DNA from: Tessaracoccus aquimaris
GTDB taxonomy: Bacteria; Actinomycetota; Actinomycetes; Propionibacteriales; Propionibacteriaceae
Reading direction: 5' to 3'
Assembly (NCBI RefSeq): GCF_001997345.1
Contig: NZ_CP019606.1
Span: 682,001 to 746,000, forward strand
DNA length: 64,000 nt
Each line of letters starts with the position of its first letter. Within the stretch, counting starts at the first letter, position 1. Of this stretch, positions 9,967 through 19,734 are shown piece by piece. The notes beneath the pieces were generated by a model, which saw only the letters and a program-made list of their open reading frames with translations, had not been told where the DNA came from and searched no databases. A program made the translations under genes and the position numbers.

Positions 9967-10365
9967 ATGGACTGCCTGTTCTGCAGCATCGTGGCGGGGG
10001 AGATCCCGTCGAAGAAGATCTATGAGGACGACGTCGCCTACGCCTTCCTCGACATCTCGCCCTGGCAGGTCGGCCACACGCTGGTGATCCCCAAGGCGCA
10101 CAGCGTCGACGTGCTCGAGGACGACGAGGTGCTCGCCACCATCGCCCCGGCGGTCGCACGGGTCGGCAGGCTGCTGAAGGAGCGGCTCGGCGCCGACGCG
10201 TGCAACGTGATGTCGAACGCGGGCGCCGTCTCCGGCCAGGAGGTGTTCCACAGCCACGTCCACGTGCTGCCCCGCTACGCCTCATCGCCCGGGATCGCCA
10301 ACCTCAAGACCCGCGTCGACGAGGATGTCGAGACCACCTGGAAGCGGATAAACTACACAACGTAG
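9967..10365 (+). CDS. HIT-family nucleotide hydrolase/transferase
   Basis: 132 residues. The N-terminal CLFCSIVAGEIPSKKIYEDD and the histidine triad HSHVHVLPR (H95, H97, H99) place it in the HINT-like branch of the HIT superfamily, which hydrolyses nucleoside phosphoramidates or related nucleotides. It follows hisF by 17 bases with a good Shine-Dalgarno (AAAGGAAA), so the two are probably cotranscribed; a terminator follows directly. Confidence 0.9.
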   Translation: MDCLFCSIVAGEIPSKKIYEDDVAYAFLDISPWQVGHTLVIPKAHSVDVLEDDEVLATIAPAVARVGRLLKERLGADACNVMSNAGAVSGQEVFHSHVHVLPRYASSPGIANLKTRVDEDVETTWKRINYTT

Positions 10366-10369
10366 CAGA

Positions 10370-10404
10370 GGGGTCCCCGGAGCTTAAGGGGACCCCCTTG
10401 TTTA
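10370..10404 (+). terminator. rho-independent terminator after the HIT gene
   Basis: GGGGTCCCC (10370-10378) pairs with GGGGACCCC (10388-10396) around a 9-base loop, followed by CTTGTTT. It closes the hisF-HIT transcript. Confidence 0.75.
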
Positions 10405-10413
10405 GGTAAGGCT
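10402..10413 (+). promoter_or_regulatory. possible DtxR/IdeR half-site
   Basis: TTAGGTAAGGCT matches one half plus the centre of the DtxR/IdeR iron-box consensus, but the mirror half (CAGACTC) does not. It overlaps the tail of the preceding terminator and lies about 65 bases before the membrane-protein gene. A 7-bp hairpin (10439-10458) stands between it and the gene. Weak evidence. Confidence 0.25.
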
Positions 10414-10478
10414 CAGACTCAAAAGGTTTGTGTCATCGAAAGGCGTGGACGCGCCTTTACAGAAAGAAAGGGACCTCA

Positions 10479-10976
10479 ATGAAGGCCACCAAGATCGTCG
10501 GCATTCTGTCGATCGTTGCCGGGATTGTCATGATCGTCGCTGGCGCCCTCACCTGGGGCATGGTCGGATCGCAGCTCAAGGCTGAGAAGATCACCGTCCC
10601 CGGCGACTCCCAGTTCATGGGCGGCGCCTACGCGGGCAAGGAGGTCGCCGGGCCGCTCACCGCTTACGCCCAGGCCGACGCCATCAACATGCACGCCATG
10701 AAGGCTTCCGAAGGCAAGACCTACGCCGAGCTCGGCGCCCTGGCCACCGAGGCCAAGGAGGCGGGCGACACCGCTAAGGCCGAGGAGTACCAGGCCCAGC
10801 GCAACACCGTCATGAACGGCTCCTTCCTGCGCGCCTCGCTGTTCAGCTCCGTCATCGCCTACGGCGTCGCGGCGCTTGTCATCGGCCTCGGCCTGATCGT
10901 CGGCCTGATCGGCTGGGCGCTCACCTCGATGAAGCCCGTCGTGGCAGAGACCGTCGAAGAGGTCAAGGTCGTCTGA
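10479..10976 (+). CDS. two-TM membrane protein (family often mislabelled 'aromatic ring-opening dioxygenase LigA')
   Basis: 165 residues. Helix 1 is residues 5-25 (KIVGILSIVAGIVMIVAGALTW) and helix 2 about 130-152 (SSVIAYGVAALVIGLGLIVGLIGWAL). Between them is an about 100-residue extracytoplasmic domain with AYAQADAINMHAMKASEGKTYAEL and QRNTVMNGSFLRASLFSS. Similar actinobacterial proteins carry the LigA name, but I see no dioxygenase metal site, so I treat that name as an error. The ATG at 10479 follows GAAAGAAAGGG; an in-frame ATG 17 codons earlier lacks one. Function unknown. Confidence 0.75.
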   Translation: MKATKIVGILSIVAGIVMIVAGALTWGMVGSQLKAEKITVPGDSQFMGGAYAGKEVAGPLTAYAQADAINMHAMKASEGKTYAELGALATEAKEAGDTAKAEEYQAQRNTVMNGSFLRASLFSSVIAYGVAALVIGLGLIVGLIGWALTSMKPVVAETVEEVKVV

Positions 10977-10997
10977 GGACACCCACGCGTAACCACC

Positions 10998-11034
10998 GGC
11001 GGGCCGGGACTCGAACACCGAGTCCCGGCCCGCC
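10998..11034 (+). terminator. strong rho-independent terminator
   Basis: A perfect 16-bp stem, GGCGGGCCGGGACTCG (10998-11013) with its complement at 11019-11034, and a 5-base loop AACAC. It separates the two-TM protein gene from the ilv promoter. The tail GTCTTA is only weakly U-rich. Confidence 0.8.
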
Positions 11035-11066
11035 GTCTTACATTGCGGACCGCTGCCGGACAGCCC

Positions 11067-11095
11067 TTGACACCGGTGCGCCCCTCGGGGAAGGT
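11067..11095 (+). promoter_or_regulatory. ilvB operon promoter
   Basis: A perfect -35 TTGACA (11067-11072) is followed after 17 bases by GAAGGT (11090-11095) as a degenerate -10. The leader-peptide ATG is 6 bases further on, the same spacing as at other probable leaderless genes here, which predicts transcription starting at or just before that ATG. Confidence 0.55.
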
Positions 11096-11101
11096 GTACC
11101 C

Positions 11102-11134
11102 ATGCCCATCGCCCGGCTCGTACTTATCTCATAG
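11102..11134 (+). CDS. ilvB attenuator leader peptide
   Basis: A ten-codon reading frame, [10 protein letters not shown], followed by TAG. Five of the ten codons are for branched-chain amino acids (I, L, V, L, I), four of them near-consecutive (L-V-L-I). It ends immediately before a stem-loop and a terminator upstream of ilvB, the classic arrangement for ribosome-mediated attenuation: stalling at these codons when charged Leu, Ile or Val tRNA is scarce would alter downstream RNA folding. Confidence 0.8.
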   Translation: MPIARLVLIS

Positions 11135-11200
11135 CGCTTCGGCTCAGTTCAGCTCCGAAGCGCTCCCTCGTGTGCCCCAAACGGGCGGCGAGGGTTTTTT
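11133..11200 (+). promoter_or_regulatory. ilvB transcription attenuator (hairpin plus terminator)
   Basis: Hairpin 1 is a perfect 10-bp stem, AGCGCTTCGG (11133-11142) with CCGAAGCGCT (11155-11164). The terminator follows without a gap: CCCTCG (11165-11170) pairs with CGAGGG (11189-11194), with an inner GCCC/GGGC pairing, and six T residues at 11195-11200. Hairpin 1 begins inside the leader-peptide stop codon, so a stalled ribosome would cover its left arm. I could not find a convincing antiterminator pairing by eye. Confidence 0.75.
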
Positions 11201-11243
11201 CTTGGGTACACCAATTCAGCCGGCCGAAAAGAAGGGAGAGGCT

Positions 11244-12986
11244 ATGGCAGACACCGATGGTCAGGTCATGACGGGGGCGCAGGCGCTCGTCGAGTCCCTC
11301 GAACGAATGGGCGTCGACGTAGCCTTCGGCATTCCCGGCGGTGCGATCCTCCCCGCGTACGACCCGCTCTACGACTCGAAGATCCGCCACATCCTGGTGC
11401 GCCACGAGCAGGGCGCGGGGCACGCGGCCGAGGGGTACGCCATGAGCTCCGGTCAGGTCGGCGTCTGCATCGCCACCTCCGGCCCCGGCGCCACCAACCT
11501 GGTCACCGCGATCGCCAACGCCTACATGGACTCGACCCCGATCGTCGCGATCACCGGTCAGGTCAACAGCGCCTCGATCGGAACCGACGCGTTCCAAGAG
11601 GCCGACATCCGTGGCATCACGATGCCGATCACGAAGCACTCGTTCCTGATCAAGAACGTCGAGGGAATCCCGCTCGCGATCAAGGAGGCGTTCCACATCG
11701 CCTCCACCGGTCGCCCCGGCCCGGTGCTCGTCGACATCGCCAAGGACGCGCTGGTGGCGAAGGCCACGTTCGTGTGGCCAGAGGATCTCGACCTGCCCGG
11801 CTACAAGCCGACGGTGCGACCGCACGCCCGCCAGATCCGGGCGGCGGCCAAGCTGATCGCCGACGCCAAGCGCCCGGTGCTCTACGTCGGCGGCGGCGTC
11901 TCGATCGCCCGTGCGCAGGAGGAACTGGCGACGTTCGTCGAGAAGACGAGCATCCCCGTCGTCACGACCCTGATGGCGCGCGGCGTCTTCCCCGACAGCC
12001 ACGAACTGCACATGGGCATGCCCGGCATGCACGGCACGGTCGCCGCCGTCGGGGCGCTGCAGAAGGCCGACCTGCTGATCGCGCTCGGCACCCGCTTCGA
12101 CGACCGCGTCACCGGCAAGCTCGACAGCTTCGCGCCCGACGCGAAGGTCATCCACGCCGATGTCGACCCGGCCGAGATCGGGAAGAACAAGTGGGTCGAC
12201 GTGCCCATCGTCGGCGACGTCAAGCTGACGCTCGAGGCGCTCAACGAGGCCATCGACGCCTACGACCGCCCCGACGCCGACGCGTGGCGGCGCCAACTCG
12301 CCACCATGAAGGAGCGCTACCAGCCGCGTTGGGACGAGGACCCCGACGGTCGGCTGTCCCCGCAGGAGGTCATCAAGCGGATCGGGCAGCTCAGCCCGCC
12401 CGACACGATCTACGCGGCGGGCGTCGGCCAGCACCAGATGTGGGCGGCGCACTTCCTTCCGCACGAGCAGGCAGGCAAGTGGATCAACTCCGGTGGCGCG
12501 GGAACCATGGGCTTCTGCGTGCCAGCGGCGATGGGCGCGAAGGTCGCCAACCCCGACACCACGGTGTGGGGCATCGACGGCGACGGCTGCTTCCAGATGA
12601 CGAACCAGGAACTGGTCACCTGCGCCGTCAACAACATCCCCATCAAGATCGCCGTCATCAACAACAACGCGCTCGGCATGGTGCGCCAGTGGCAGTCGCT
12701 GTTCTACGACGGCCGCTACTCCAACACCGACCTCAACACCGAGTCGGTGCCGAACTTCCCGCTGCTCGCAGAGGCGATGGGCTGCGTCGGCCTGCGCGCC
12801 ACCAACGAGGAGGAGATGGACGCCGCCATCAAGCGGGCGCTCGAGATCAACGACCGCCCCGTCGTGGTGGAGTTCGTCGTCCACAAGGACGCCATGGTGT
12901 GGCCGATGGTGCCCGCAGGCACCAGCAACGATGAGATCCAGTTCGCCCGCGACCTGGCGCCCGAGTGGGAAGAGGAAGTGCTGTGA
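11244..12986 (+). CDS. ilvB: acetolactate synthase large (catalytic) subunit
   Basis: 580 residues, a thiamine-diphosphate enzyme that condenses pyruvate to acetolactate or pyruvate and 2-oxobutyrate to acetohydroxybutyrate. Domains in order: the N-terminal TPP domain with the catalytic Glu in [14 protein letters not shown]; a central FAD-binding domain; and a C-terminal TPP domain with [12 protein letters not shown]...[12 protein letters not shown]. The start follows GAAGGGAGAGG. The gene is first in ilvBNC, under the leader attenuator, and its TGA overlaps the ilvN GTG. Confidence 0.97.
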   Translation: MADTDGQVMTGAQALVESLERMGVDVAFGIPGGAILPAYDPLYDSKIRHILVRHEQGAGHAAEGYAMSSGQVGVCIATSGPGATNLVTAIANAYMDSTPIVAITGQVNSASIGTDAFQEADIRGITMPITKHSFLIKNVEGIPLAIKEAFHIASTGRPGPVLVDIAKDALVAKATFVWPEDLDLPGYKPTVRPHARQIRAAAKLIADAKRPVLYVGGGVSIARAQEELATFVEKTSIPVVTTLMARGVFPDSHELHMGMPGMHGTVAAVGALQKADLLIALGTRFDDRVTGKLDSFAPDAKVIHADVDPAEIGKNKWVDVPIVGDVKLTLEALNEAIDAYDRPDADAWRRQLATMKERYQPRWDEDPDGRLSPQEVIKRIGQLSPPDTIYAAGVGQHQMWAAHFLPHEQAGKWINSGGAGTMGFCVPAAMGAKVANPDTTVWGIDGDGCFQMTNQELVTCAVNNIPIKIAVINNNALGMVRQWQSLFYDGRYSNTDLNTESVPNFPLLAEAMGCVGLRATNEEEMDAAIKRALEINDRPVVVEFVVHKDAMVWPMVPAGTSNDEIQFARDLAPEWEEEVL

Positions 12987-13486
12987 AGAACCACACCCTG
13001 TCGATCCTGGTCTCCAACCGACCGGGCGTGCTCGCCCGCATCGCGTCGCTGTTCTCGCGCCGCGGGTTCAACATCCAGTCGCTCGCGGTCGGCCCGACGG
13101 AACGCGATTCCGTCTCCCGGATGACCGTCGTCGCGCAGGTGCATGACGACGCGACGCTTGAGCAGATCGTCAAGCAGCTCAACAAGCTGATCGAGGTGCG
13201 CAAGGTGCTCGAGCTCGGCACCAACGCCGTGCGCCGCGAGATGGTGCTCGTGAAGGTCCGCGCGGACGTGCACACCCGCAGCCAGGTGATCGACGTCGTG
13301 AGCCTGTTCCGCGGCAAGGCCGTCGACGTGTCGTCCGAGACCATCACCGTCGAGGCGACGGGAAGCGACGAGAAGCTCACAGCGCTGTTGGAGATGCTCG
13401 CACCGCACGGCATCATCGAACTCGTCCAGTCGGGTCAGGTCGCGCTCGGGCGCGGCACGAAGATCCTCGCAGAAAAAGCTAAGTAG
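12983..13486 (+). CDS. ilvN: acetolactate synthase small (regulatory) subunit
   Basis: 167 residues. The N-terminal ACT domain ([34 protein letters not shown]) binds the feedback inhibitor valine, and the C-terminal domain contacts the catalytic subunit. The GTG start overlaps the ilvB stop (GTGA), so translation of the two subunits is coupled. Confidence 0.96.
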   Translation: MKNHTLSILVSNRPGVLARIASLFSRRGFNIQSLAVGPTERDSVSRMTVVAQVHDDATLEQIVKQLNKLIEVRKVLELGTNAVRREMVLVKVRADVHTRSQVIDVVSLFRGKAVDVSSETITVEATGSDEKLTALLEMLAPHGIIELVQSGQVALGRGTKILAEKAK

Positions 13487-13510
13487 AAACCGAACAAGGA
13501 GAACCCACCC

Positions 13511-14535
<1,025 letters not shown>

Positions 14536-14552
14536 CCGTCGTCGCCGATCCT

Positions 14553-14588
14553 CACAGGGCCGCCACCCATCCGGGTGGCGGCCCTGTG
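14553..14588 (+). terminator. rho-independent terminator after ilvC
   Basis: A perfect 16-bp stem, CACAGGGCCGCCACCC (14553-14568) with its complement at 14573-14588, and a 4-base loop. It ends the ilvBNC transcript. Confidence 0.85.
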
Positions 14589-14620
14589 GCGTTTCCTGGG
14601 GCAGTCGCGAGGCTTAGCGG

Positions 14621-14659
14621 TAAAACCAACACAAACAAAGGTGGCAACTGTTGGTTTTA
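14621..14659 (+). promoter_or_regulatory. mtlA operator: 11-bp inverted repeat, likely DeoR/SugR site
   Basis: TAAAACCAACA (14621-14631) and TGTTGGTTTTA (14649-14659) are perfect mirror copies with a 17-base spacer. The left arm runs on as CACAAACAAAG, and the whole unit resembles a site before fruK. The right arm ends 2 bases before a -35-like TTGACG (14662-14667), followed after 17 bases by GAGGAT (14685-14690). An AT-rich palindrome at a PTS promoter, with a DeoR repressor in the regulon, argues for a repressor site. Confidence 0.55.
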
Positions 14660-14751
14660 GCTTGACGTAATCTGTGTTTGGCCTGAGGATGGGGGGTAAG
14701 CAACCAAGGCGGTGCGAAGACGCACCGTCCGTACGACTTTGGAGGGCGACA

Positions 14752-16757
14752 ATGACGGCGCTTCCTGACGCACGCGTCAACAAGAATCTGGAGGGTTCGG
14801 GAGTCCGGGCCAGGGTCCAGCGTTTCGGCGGCAAGCTCGCCGCGATGATCATGCCCAACATCGGCGCATTCATCGCCTGGGGCCTCATCACGGCGTTCTT
14901 CATCCCGAAGGGCTGGTGGCCCAACGCAACGCTGGCCGGCATGGTCGGCCCGATGCTGTTCTTCCTGCTGCCGATCCTGATCGGCTACACCGGCGGCCGA
15001 ATGGTGCACGCCCAGCGAGGCGCCGTGATCGGCGCGATCGCCACGGCGGGCGTCATCATGGGCGGCATCACTGACATGTCGAAGCTCGAGGGCACGCCGA
15101 TGTTCCTCGGCGCCATGATCATGGGCCCCCTCGCGGCGTGGATCCTGAAGCAGTTCGACAAGCTCATCGAGGGCAAGGTCCGGGCCGGCTTCGAGATGGT
15201 GATCGACAACTTCTCGCTCGGCATCATCGGCATGCTGCTCGCCATCCTCGGCTCGCTCGGCGTCGGCCCGATCCTGGCAGGCCTGATCGCGATCCTGGCT
15301 GGCGGCGTCAACTGGCTCGTGTCCGCGGGCCTGCTGCCGCTTGCGTCGATCTTCGTCGAGCCCGCGAAGGTGCTCTTCCTGAACAACGCCATCAACCACG
15401 GCATCTTCACGCCGCTCGCGGCGATGGACGTCCAGGAGACCGGCAAGTCCATCCTCTACATGGTCGAGTCCAACCCCGGCGCCGGCTTCGGCCTGCTGCT
15501 CGCGTTCATGCTCTTCGGCCCACGGTCGCTGCGTCCGTCGACATCGGGCGCGATCGTGATCCACCTGTTCGGCGGCATCCACGAGATCTACTTCCCCTAC
15601 GTGCTGATGCGTCCCGTGATGCTGCTTGCGACCATCGGCGGCTCGATGGCAGGCCTGTTCGTGGCGACCATCACCGGGGCAGGCCTTGTCGGCCCGCCGT
15701 CGCCCGGCTCGATCCTCGCCTACTTTGCCGTCACGCCCCCGGCGGCTACATCCCGATGCTGCTGACCGTGCTCACCGCGAGCGGCGTCTCGTTCATCATC
15801 GCCGCCGCGCTGCTGAAGTTCGGTAAGGGCTCCGACGACAGCGCCGAGGTCGCAGCCGCGGCCGAGGCGTCCTCCGCCGCTGCCGCCGCCGCCGGCCCGA
15901 TCGGTGATGTCGGCGCGGTCAACGGCGCCGACATCCGCAAGGTCGTCGTCGCGTGCGACGCAGGCATGGGCTCCTCCGTGATGGTCGCGGGCCAGCTCAA
16001 GAAGAAGCTCGCCCCCTACGGCGTCGAGGTCATTCACACCCCCGTCGACGAGATTCCCGCCGACACCACGGTCGTCCTGACCCAGGAGGGCCTCGCCAAC
16101 CGCGCGGCCAAGCGGGTCCCCAGTTCGCTGATCGTCCCGTTCAAGACCTACATGGGCGACCCGGCGTTCGACCGTGTCGAGACCGCGATCCGTGAGGGTC
16201 GCGAGCTCACCTCGACCGGGCTCGGCGCTGCAACCGCCGCGGCAGCAGCCGCTCCGGTCGCCGTCGCAGAGGCCGCGCCGGTCGCCAAGAAGCGCCGCCC
16301 CAAGAAGCGCCTCGAGGCGGGCGTCCTGCCCCGCGAGAACGTCCGGCTCGGGCTGCACGCCCACACCAAGGAGGACGCGATCCGTCAGGCCGGTCAGGTT
16401 CTTGTCGACAGCGGAGCCGCTCAGGCGGGCTACATTGAGGGCATGCTCGCGCGCGAGGGCCAGACGACGACGTACCTTGGTCAGGGCGTCTCGATCCCGC
16501 ACGGCACCAACGAGGCCCGCCAGTTCATCTCCAAGGCGGCGCTGGGGTTCCTGCAGTTCCCCGACGGCGTCGACTGGGACGGCGAGATCGCACACGTCGT
16601 GATCCCGATCGCCTCCAACAGTGACGAGCACGTCGGCATCCTGTCTGCGCTCGCCACCACCTTGTCCGACAAGGCCAACTCCGAGAAGCTGCGCACCGCG
16701 ACCAGCGTCGACGAGGTCCTTGCCCTGCTCACCCCCGAAGACGACCAGGAGGATTAA
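14752..16757 (+). pseudogene. mtlA: PTS mannitol-type transporter EIICBA, apparent single-base frameshift
   Basis: A complete EIIC-EIIB-EIIA fusion: membrane EIIC (NNAINHGIF, GGIHEIYFPYVLMRP), EIIB with the phosphocysteine in VVACDAGMGSS (C402 after correction), an Ala-rich and basic linker, and EIIA with the phosphohistidine in GVSIPHGT (H584 after correction). It imports and phosphorylates a polyol such as mannitol. The frame breaks near the end of EIIC; adding one C to the C5 run at 15736-15740 restores FAVTPPGGYIPMLLTVL and gives 668 residues. Both active-site residues survive, so a sequencing error is likely. GGAGGG precedes the ATG. The dehydrogenase gene follows by 3 bases. Confidence 0.88.
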
Positions 16758-16760
16758 TCC

Positions 16761-17807
16761 ATGAAGGCACTTCGCTACCACGCGCCCGGCGACGTCCGGA
16801 TCGAGGACGTCGAGGAACCGGTCTGCGGTCCCGACGAGGTCAAGATCCGCGTGCGGAACTGCTCGACCTGCGGCACCGACGTCAAGATCCGCGCCAACGG
16901 CCACGTCAACATCACCCGCGTGACCACCATGGGGCACGAGATCGCGGGAGAGGTGGTCGAGGTCGGCCCCGACGCGCTCGGTGATTTCGCGCCGGGAGAT
17001 CGGGTGCAGGTCATCGCCGCCATCCCGTGTGGCGAGTGCCACGAGTGCAGGAAGGGCTGGATGGAGGTGTGCCAGAACCAGCTGTCGATGGGATACCAGT
17101 TCGACGGCGGGTTCGCCGAGTACATGATCGTGCCCAAGGAGGTGCTCAAGGTAGACGGCCTCAACCGGATCCCCGAGGGCGTCGGCTTCGACGAGGCCTC
17201 GGCCGCCGAGCCGCTCGCCTGCGCCATCAACGCGCAGGAACAGATCGGCATCGAGAAGGGCGACTTCGTCGTCGTCTTCGGCGCAGGCCCGATCGGGTGC
17301 ATGCACATCCGCGTGGCCAGGGGCCTGTACGAGGCGGGCACGATCGTGCTGGTCGACATCAACGAGGAGCGCCTCAAGATGTCCGCCGACGCCGTGCATC
17401 CCGACATCGTCATCGACGCGTCCAAGGTGGACGTCGTGGACGAGGTGATGAAACTCACCGACGGCCGCGGCGCCGATGTGATCATCACCGCGACGCCCGC
17501 GAACGTCGTCCAGGAGCAGGCGGTCGCGATGGCCGCCCGCAACGGTCGGATCTCCTTCTTCGGCGGGTTGCCGAAGACTAATCCGACGATCACCCTGGAT
17601 AGCAACCTGGTGCACTATCGTCAGCTTCACATCCATGGAGCCAACGGGTCGGCTCCGGAGCATCACCGCAGGGCCCTGGAATACATCTCAACTGGAAAGA
17701 TCCCCGTCGCAGACCTCATCACCGAGCATCTCCCGCTCGAGAGGGCGGCGGACGCGCTCGACATCGTGGCGGCCGGCGAGGCCATCAAGGTGACGATCGA
17801 ACCCTGA
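16761..17807 (+). CDS. zinc-dependent polyol or polyol-phosphate dehydrogenase (MDR family)
   Basis: 348 residues of the medium-chain dehydrogenase family. The catalytic zinc site is CGTD with GHE; the structural zinc site is the four-cysteine CGECHECRKGWMEVC; the nucleotide fold has VFGAGPIG and an acidic residue after the second strand (VLVDIN), which favours NAD over NADP. It is cotranscribed with the mannitol-type EIICBA, so the substrate is probably the phosphorylated polyol. Arabitol-phosphate dehydrogenase of Enterococcus is an MDR enzyme in a similar setting. The exact substrate is not decided by sequence. Confidence 0.82.
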   Translation: MKALRYHAPGDVRIEDVEEPVCGPDEVKIRVRNCSTCGTDVKIRANGHVNITRVTTMGHEIAGEVVEVGPDALGDFAPGDRVQVIAAIPCGECHECRKGWMEVCQNQLSMGYQFDGGFAEYMIVPKEVLKVDGLNRIPEGVGFDEASAAEPLACAINAQEQIGIEKGDFVVVFGAGPIGCMHIRVARGLYEAGTIVLVDINEERLKMSADAVHPDIVIDASKVDVVDEVMKLTDGRGADVIITATPANVVQEQAVAMAARNGRISFFGGLPKTNPTITLDSNLVHYRQLHIHGANGSAPEHHRRALEYISTGKIPVADLITEHLPLERAADALDIVAAGEAIKVTIEP

Positions 17808-17822
17808 TCTCCTCTCCGGAGG

Positions 17823-17864
17823 CGTAAAGGCCGGGTACCTCCCTTCGGGTACCCGGCCTTTACG
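17823..17864 (+). terminator. rho-independent terminator after the dehydrogenase gene
   Basis: A 17-bp perfect stem, CGTAAAGGCCGGGTACC (17823-17839) with its complement at 17848-17864. A GTTTTT-like run follows at 17876. It ends the mtlA operon on the plus strand. Confidence 0.85.
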
Positions 17865-17892
17865 CGTTCCGAACCGTTTTTGCTGGCCGAGG

Positions 17893-17936
17893 CGCGAAGG
17901 GGCCGGGCACCCGAATGGATGCCCGGCCCCTTCGCG
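17893..17936 (-). terminator. rho-independent terminator after ptsI
   Basis: A 17-bp stem (17893-17909 with 17920-17936) lies just beyond the ptsI stop. Read on the minus strand it is followed by CCTCGGCCAGCAAAAACGG, a weak U-free tail. Together with the adjacent plus-strand hairpin it separates the convergent genes. Confidence 0.7.
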
Positions 17937-17948
17937 GTTGAGCGCCGG

Positions 17949-19613
17949 TCACATCAGCGCGGTGCGGGCCAACTCCTTCGCGTCGCGGGAGTTGCGGGCC
18001 TCGACGACCCGCGCTGCGACCTCGCGGCACTGGTCCATGGTCACCTTGCCGAGCTGGACGCCGACCGCAGGGATGGCGTTGGTGGCCATCGACAGCGACG
18101 AGATGCCGAGCCCGATCAGCACGCACGCGAGCAGCGGGTCGGCGGCGGCCTCTCCGCAGACGCCAACGGGCTTGCCCGCCCGCTTTCCCGCGTCGGCGGC
18201 CATCTGGATCAGCCGGAGCACCGCGGGCTGCCACGGGTCCGTCAGCGTCGCCAGGTGGCTCGACATCCGGTCGGCTGCCATCGTGTACTGCGTCAGGTCG
18301 TTGGTGCCGATCGAGAAGAAGTCGACCTCCGCCAGGAACTGGTCGGCAAGCAGCGCGGCCGAGGGGACCTCGACCATGATGCCTGGCTTCAGATCGCGCT
18401 CGCGGCACTTGCCCGCGAACTCGAACGCCTCGTCGACCGTCGCGATCATCGGCGCCATCACCCACGGGTCGGTGACGCCGTTGTCCTCGGCCGCCTGCGC
18501 GATCGCGTCGAGCTGGCGGTCGATGATGCCCTCGTTTGTCCAGCCGAGGCGGATGCCGCGGACGCCGAGCGCCGGGTTCTCCTCGTGCTCGTGGTTGGCG
18601 AAGGGGACGGGCTTGTCGGAGCCTGCGTCGAGCGTGCGGACGACGACCTTCTTGTCCGGGAAGGCCGCGAACACCTCGCCGTAGATCCGGGCCTGCTCGT
18701 CGATGCTCGGCTCGGTCTTTGCGGTCAGGAAGCACAGCTCGGTGCGGAACAGGCCGACGCCCTCCGCGGAGCCGCCGGACGCCTTGCGGGCGGCCGCGCC
18801 GTCTTGCACGTTGGCCAGCAGTTGGACGACGGTGCCGTCGGAGGTGGCCGCCGGGCCGCTCCAGGAGCGGATCTCGGCGTGCAGGGCCGCGTCCTCCTCG
18901 ACGAGGCGACGCGCCTCCGTCGGGTCGGGGGAGGTCGTCAGGATGCCGCTGGTGCCGTCGACGAGCAGCAACTCGCCCTCGGGGACCAGGTCGAGGGTCG
19001 CCGCGGCGACGACACACGGGATGCCCAACTGGCGGGCGATGATCGCGGTGTGGCTGGTCGGCCCGCCGAGCTTCGTGACGAGGGCCTTGACGAGGCTCGG
19101 GTCGAGCCCTGCCGTGTCGGCAGGCGCCAGGTCCTCGGCGCAGAGGATCACCTCGTGCGTCGGCTGCGGCACGCCCGGCTCGGGAAGGCCCATCAGTTCG
19201 GCGATCACCCGGTTTCGGATGTCGCGCAGGTCGGTGGTGCGCTCGGCCATCACGCCGCCGAGCTTCTCGAACTGCTCGACGAAGCCCTCGATGGCCTGCG
19301 TGGTGGCCGACTCGGCGGTGCCGCCCGCATTGATGAGTTTCGTGGCGGAGCGGATCCAGCCGCGGTCGCGGGCGAGCGCCGCGGTGGCGCCCAGTACCTC
19401 GGTCGCGACACCTGTGGCGGCGCTTGCGCGGTCGGCGAAGCGCTGGGCCACGGTCTCGGCCGCCGCCTTGAAGCGCTCGACCTCCGCGGGGCGATCCTCC
19501 TCAGGGACGGTGCCGGTCACCGGCGGCGGCACGGGTGCCGGCCTGGTCCAAGCTGCTGGTGCGTACGCGAAACCGGAGACGACGCCGGTGCCGCGGAGAG
19601 TCTGAGTTGCCAT
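17949..19613 (-). CDS. ptsI: PTS phosphoenolpyruvate-protein phosphotransferase (enzyme I)
   Basis: 554 residues. The phosphorylated histidine is H188 in GGPTSHTAIIARQLGIP. The PEP-binding domain has AEGVGLFRTELCFL, the signature FFSIGTNDLTQYTMAADR and the catalytic Cys in GVCGEAAADP. Enzyme I takes phosphate from PEP and passes it to HPr, here encoded by ptsH nearby. It is transcribed divergently from the DeoR repressor; a palindrome and an AAAACCAA element lie between them. The ATG at 19613 follows GTGGAGG; in-frame upstream codons lack one. Confidence 0.96.
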   Translation of the reverse strand: MATQTLRGTGVVSGFAYAPAAWTRPAPVPPPVTGTVPEEDRPAEVERFKAAAETVAQRFADRASAATGVATEVLGATAALARDRGWIRSATKLINAGGTAESATTQAIEGFVEQFEKLGGVMAERTTDLRDIRNRVIAELMGLPEPGVPQPTHEVILCAEDLAPADTAGLDPSLVKALVTKLGGPTSHTAIIARQLGIPCVVAAATLDLVPEGELLLVDGTSGILTTSPDPTEARRLVEEDAALHAEIRSWSGPAATSDGTVVQLLANVQDGAAARKASGGSAEGVGLFRTELCFLTAKTEPSIDEQARIYGEVFAAFPDKKVVVRTLDAGSDKPVPFANHEHEENPALGVRGIRLGWTNEGIIDRQLDAIAQAAEDNGVTDPWVMAPMIATVDEAFEFAGKCRERDLKPGIMVEVPSAALLADQFLAEVDFFSIGTNDLTQYTMAADRMSSHLATLTDPWQPAVLRLIQMAADAGKRAGKPVGVCGEAAADPLLACVLIGLGISSLSMATNAIPAVGVQLGKVTMDQCREVAARVVEARNSRDAKELARTALM

Positions 19614-19655
19614 GAGGCCTCCACAGTGAGGGGTTTCCCCTATCGTCGCGACGAC

Positions 19656-19671
19656 GTTGACGGAAGTCAAC
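19656..19671. promoter_or_regulatory. palindrome between ptsI and the DeoR gene
   Basis: GTTGACGGAAGTCAAC is a 6-bp perfect palindrome with a 4-base centre; each arm holds a TTGAC -35-like core, one per strand. Just beside it, TTGGTTTTCTGTGGG (19680-19694) repeats the TTGGTTTT core of the mtlA operator. The site probably drives and controls ptsI and the repressor gene. Confidence 0.45.
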
Positions 19672-19734
19672 ATGCAATCTTGGTTTTCTGTGGGATTATG
19701 TCCGTATTGGTAGCCCAACGATGTGAGGTCAGTC

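Noticed and set aside
10479..10976. Database-style name 'aromatic ring-opening dioxygenase LigA' for the two-TM protein.
   Set aside because: Two membrane helices and no dioxygenase motif; the name is a known annotation carry-over.
11093..11212. GGTGTACCC (11093-11101) is perfectly complementary to GGGTACACC (11204-11212), which could clamp the whole ilvB attenuator.
   Set aside because: The promoter geometry puts the transcription start at about 11102, so the first half is probably not in the RNA. It would matter only if the start is upstream.
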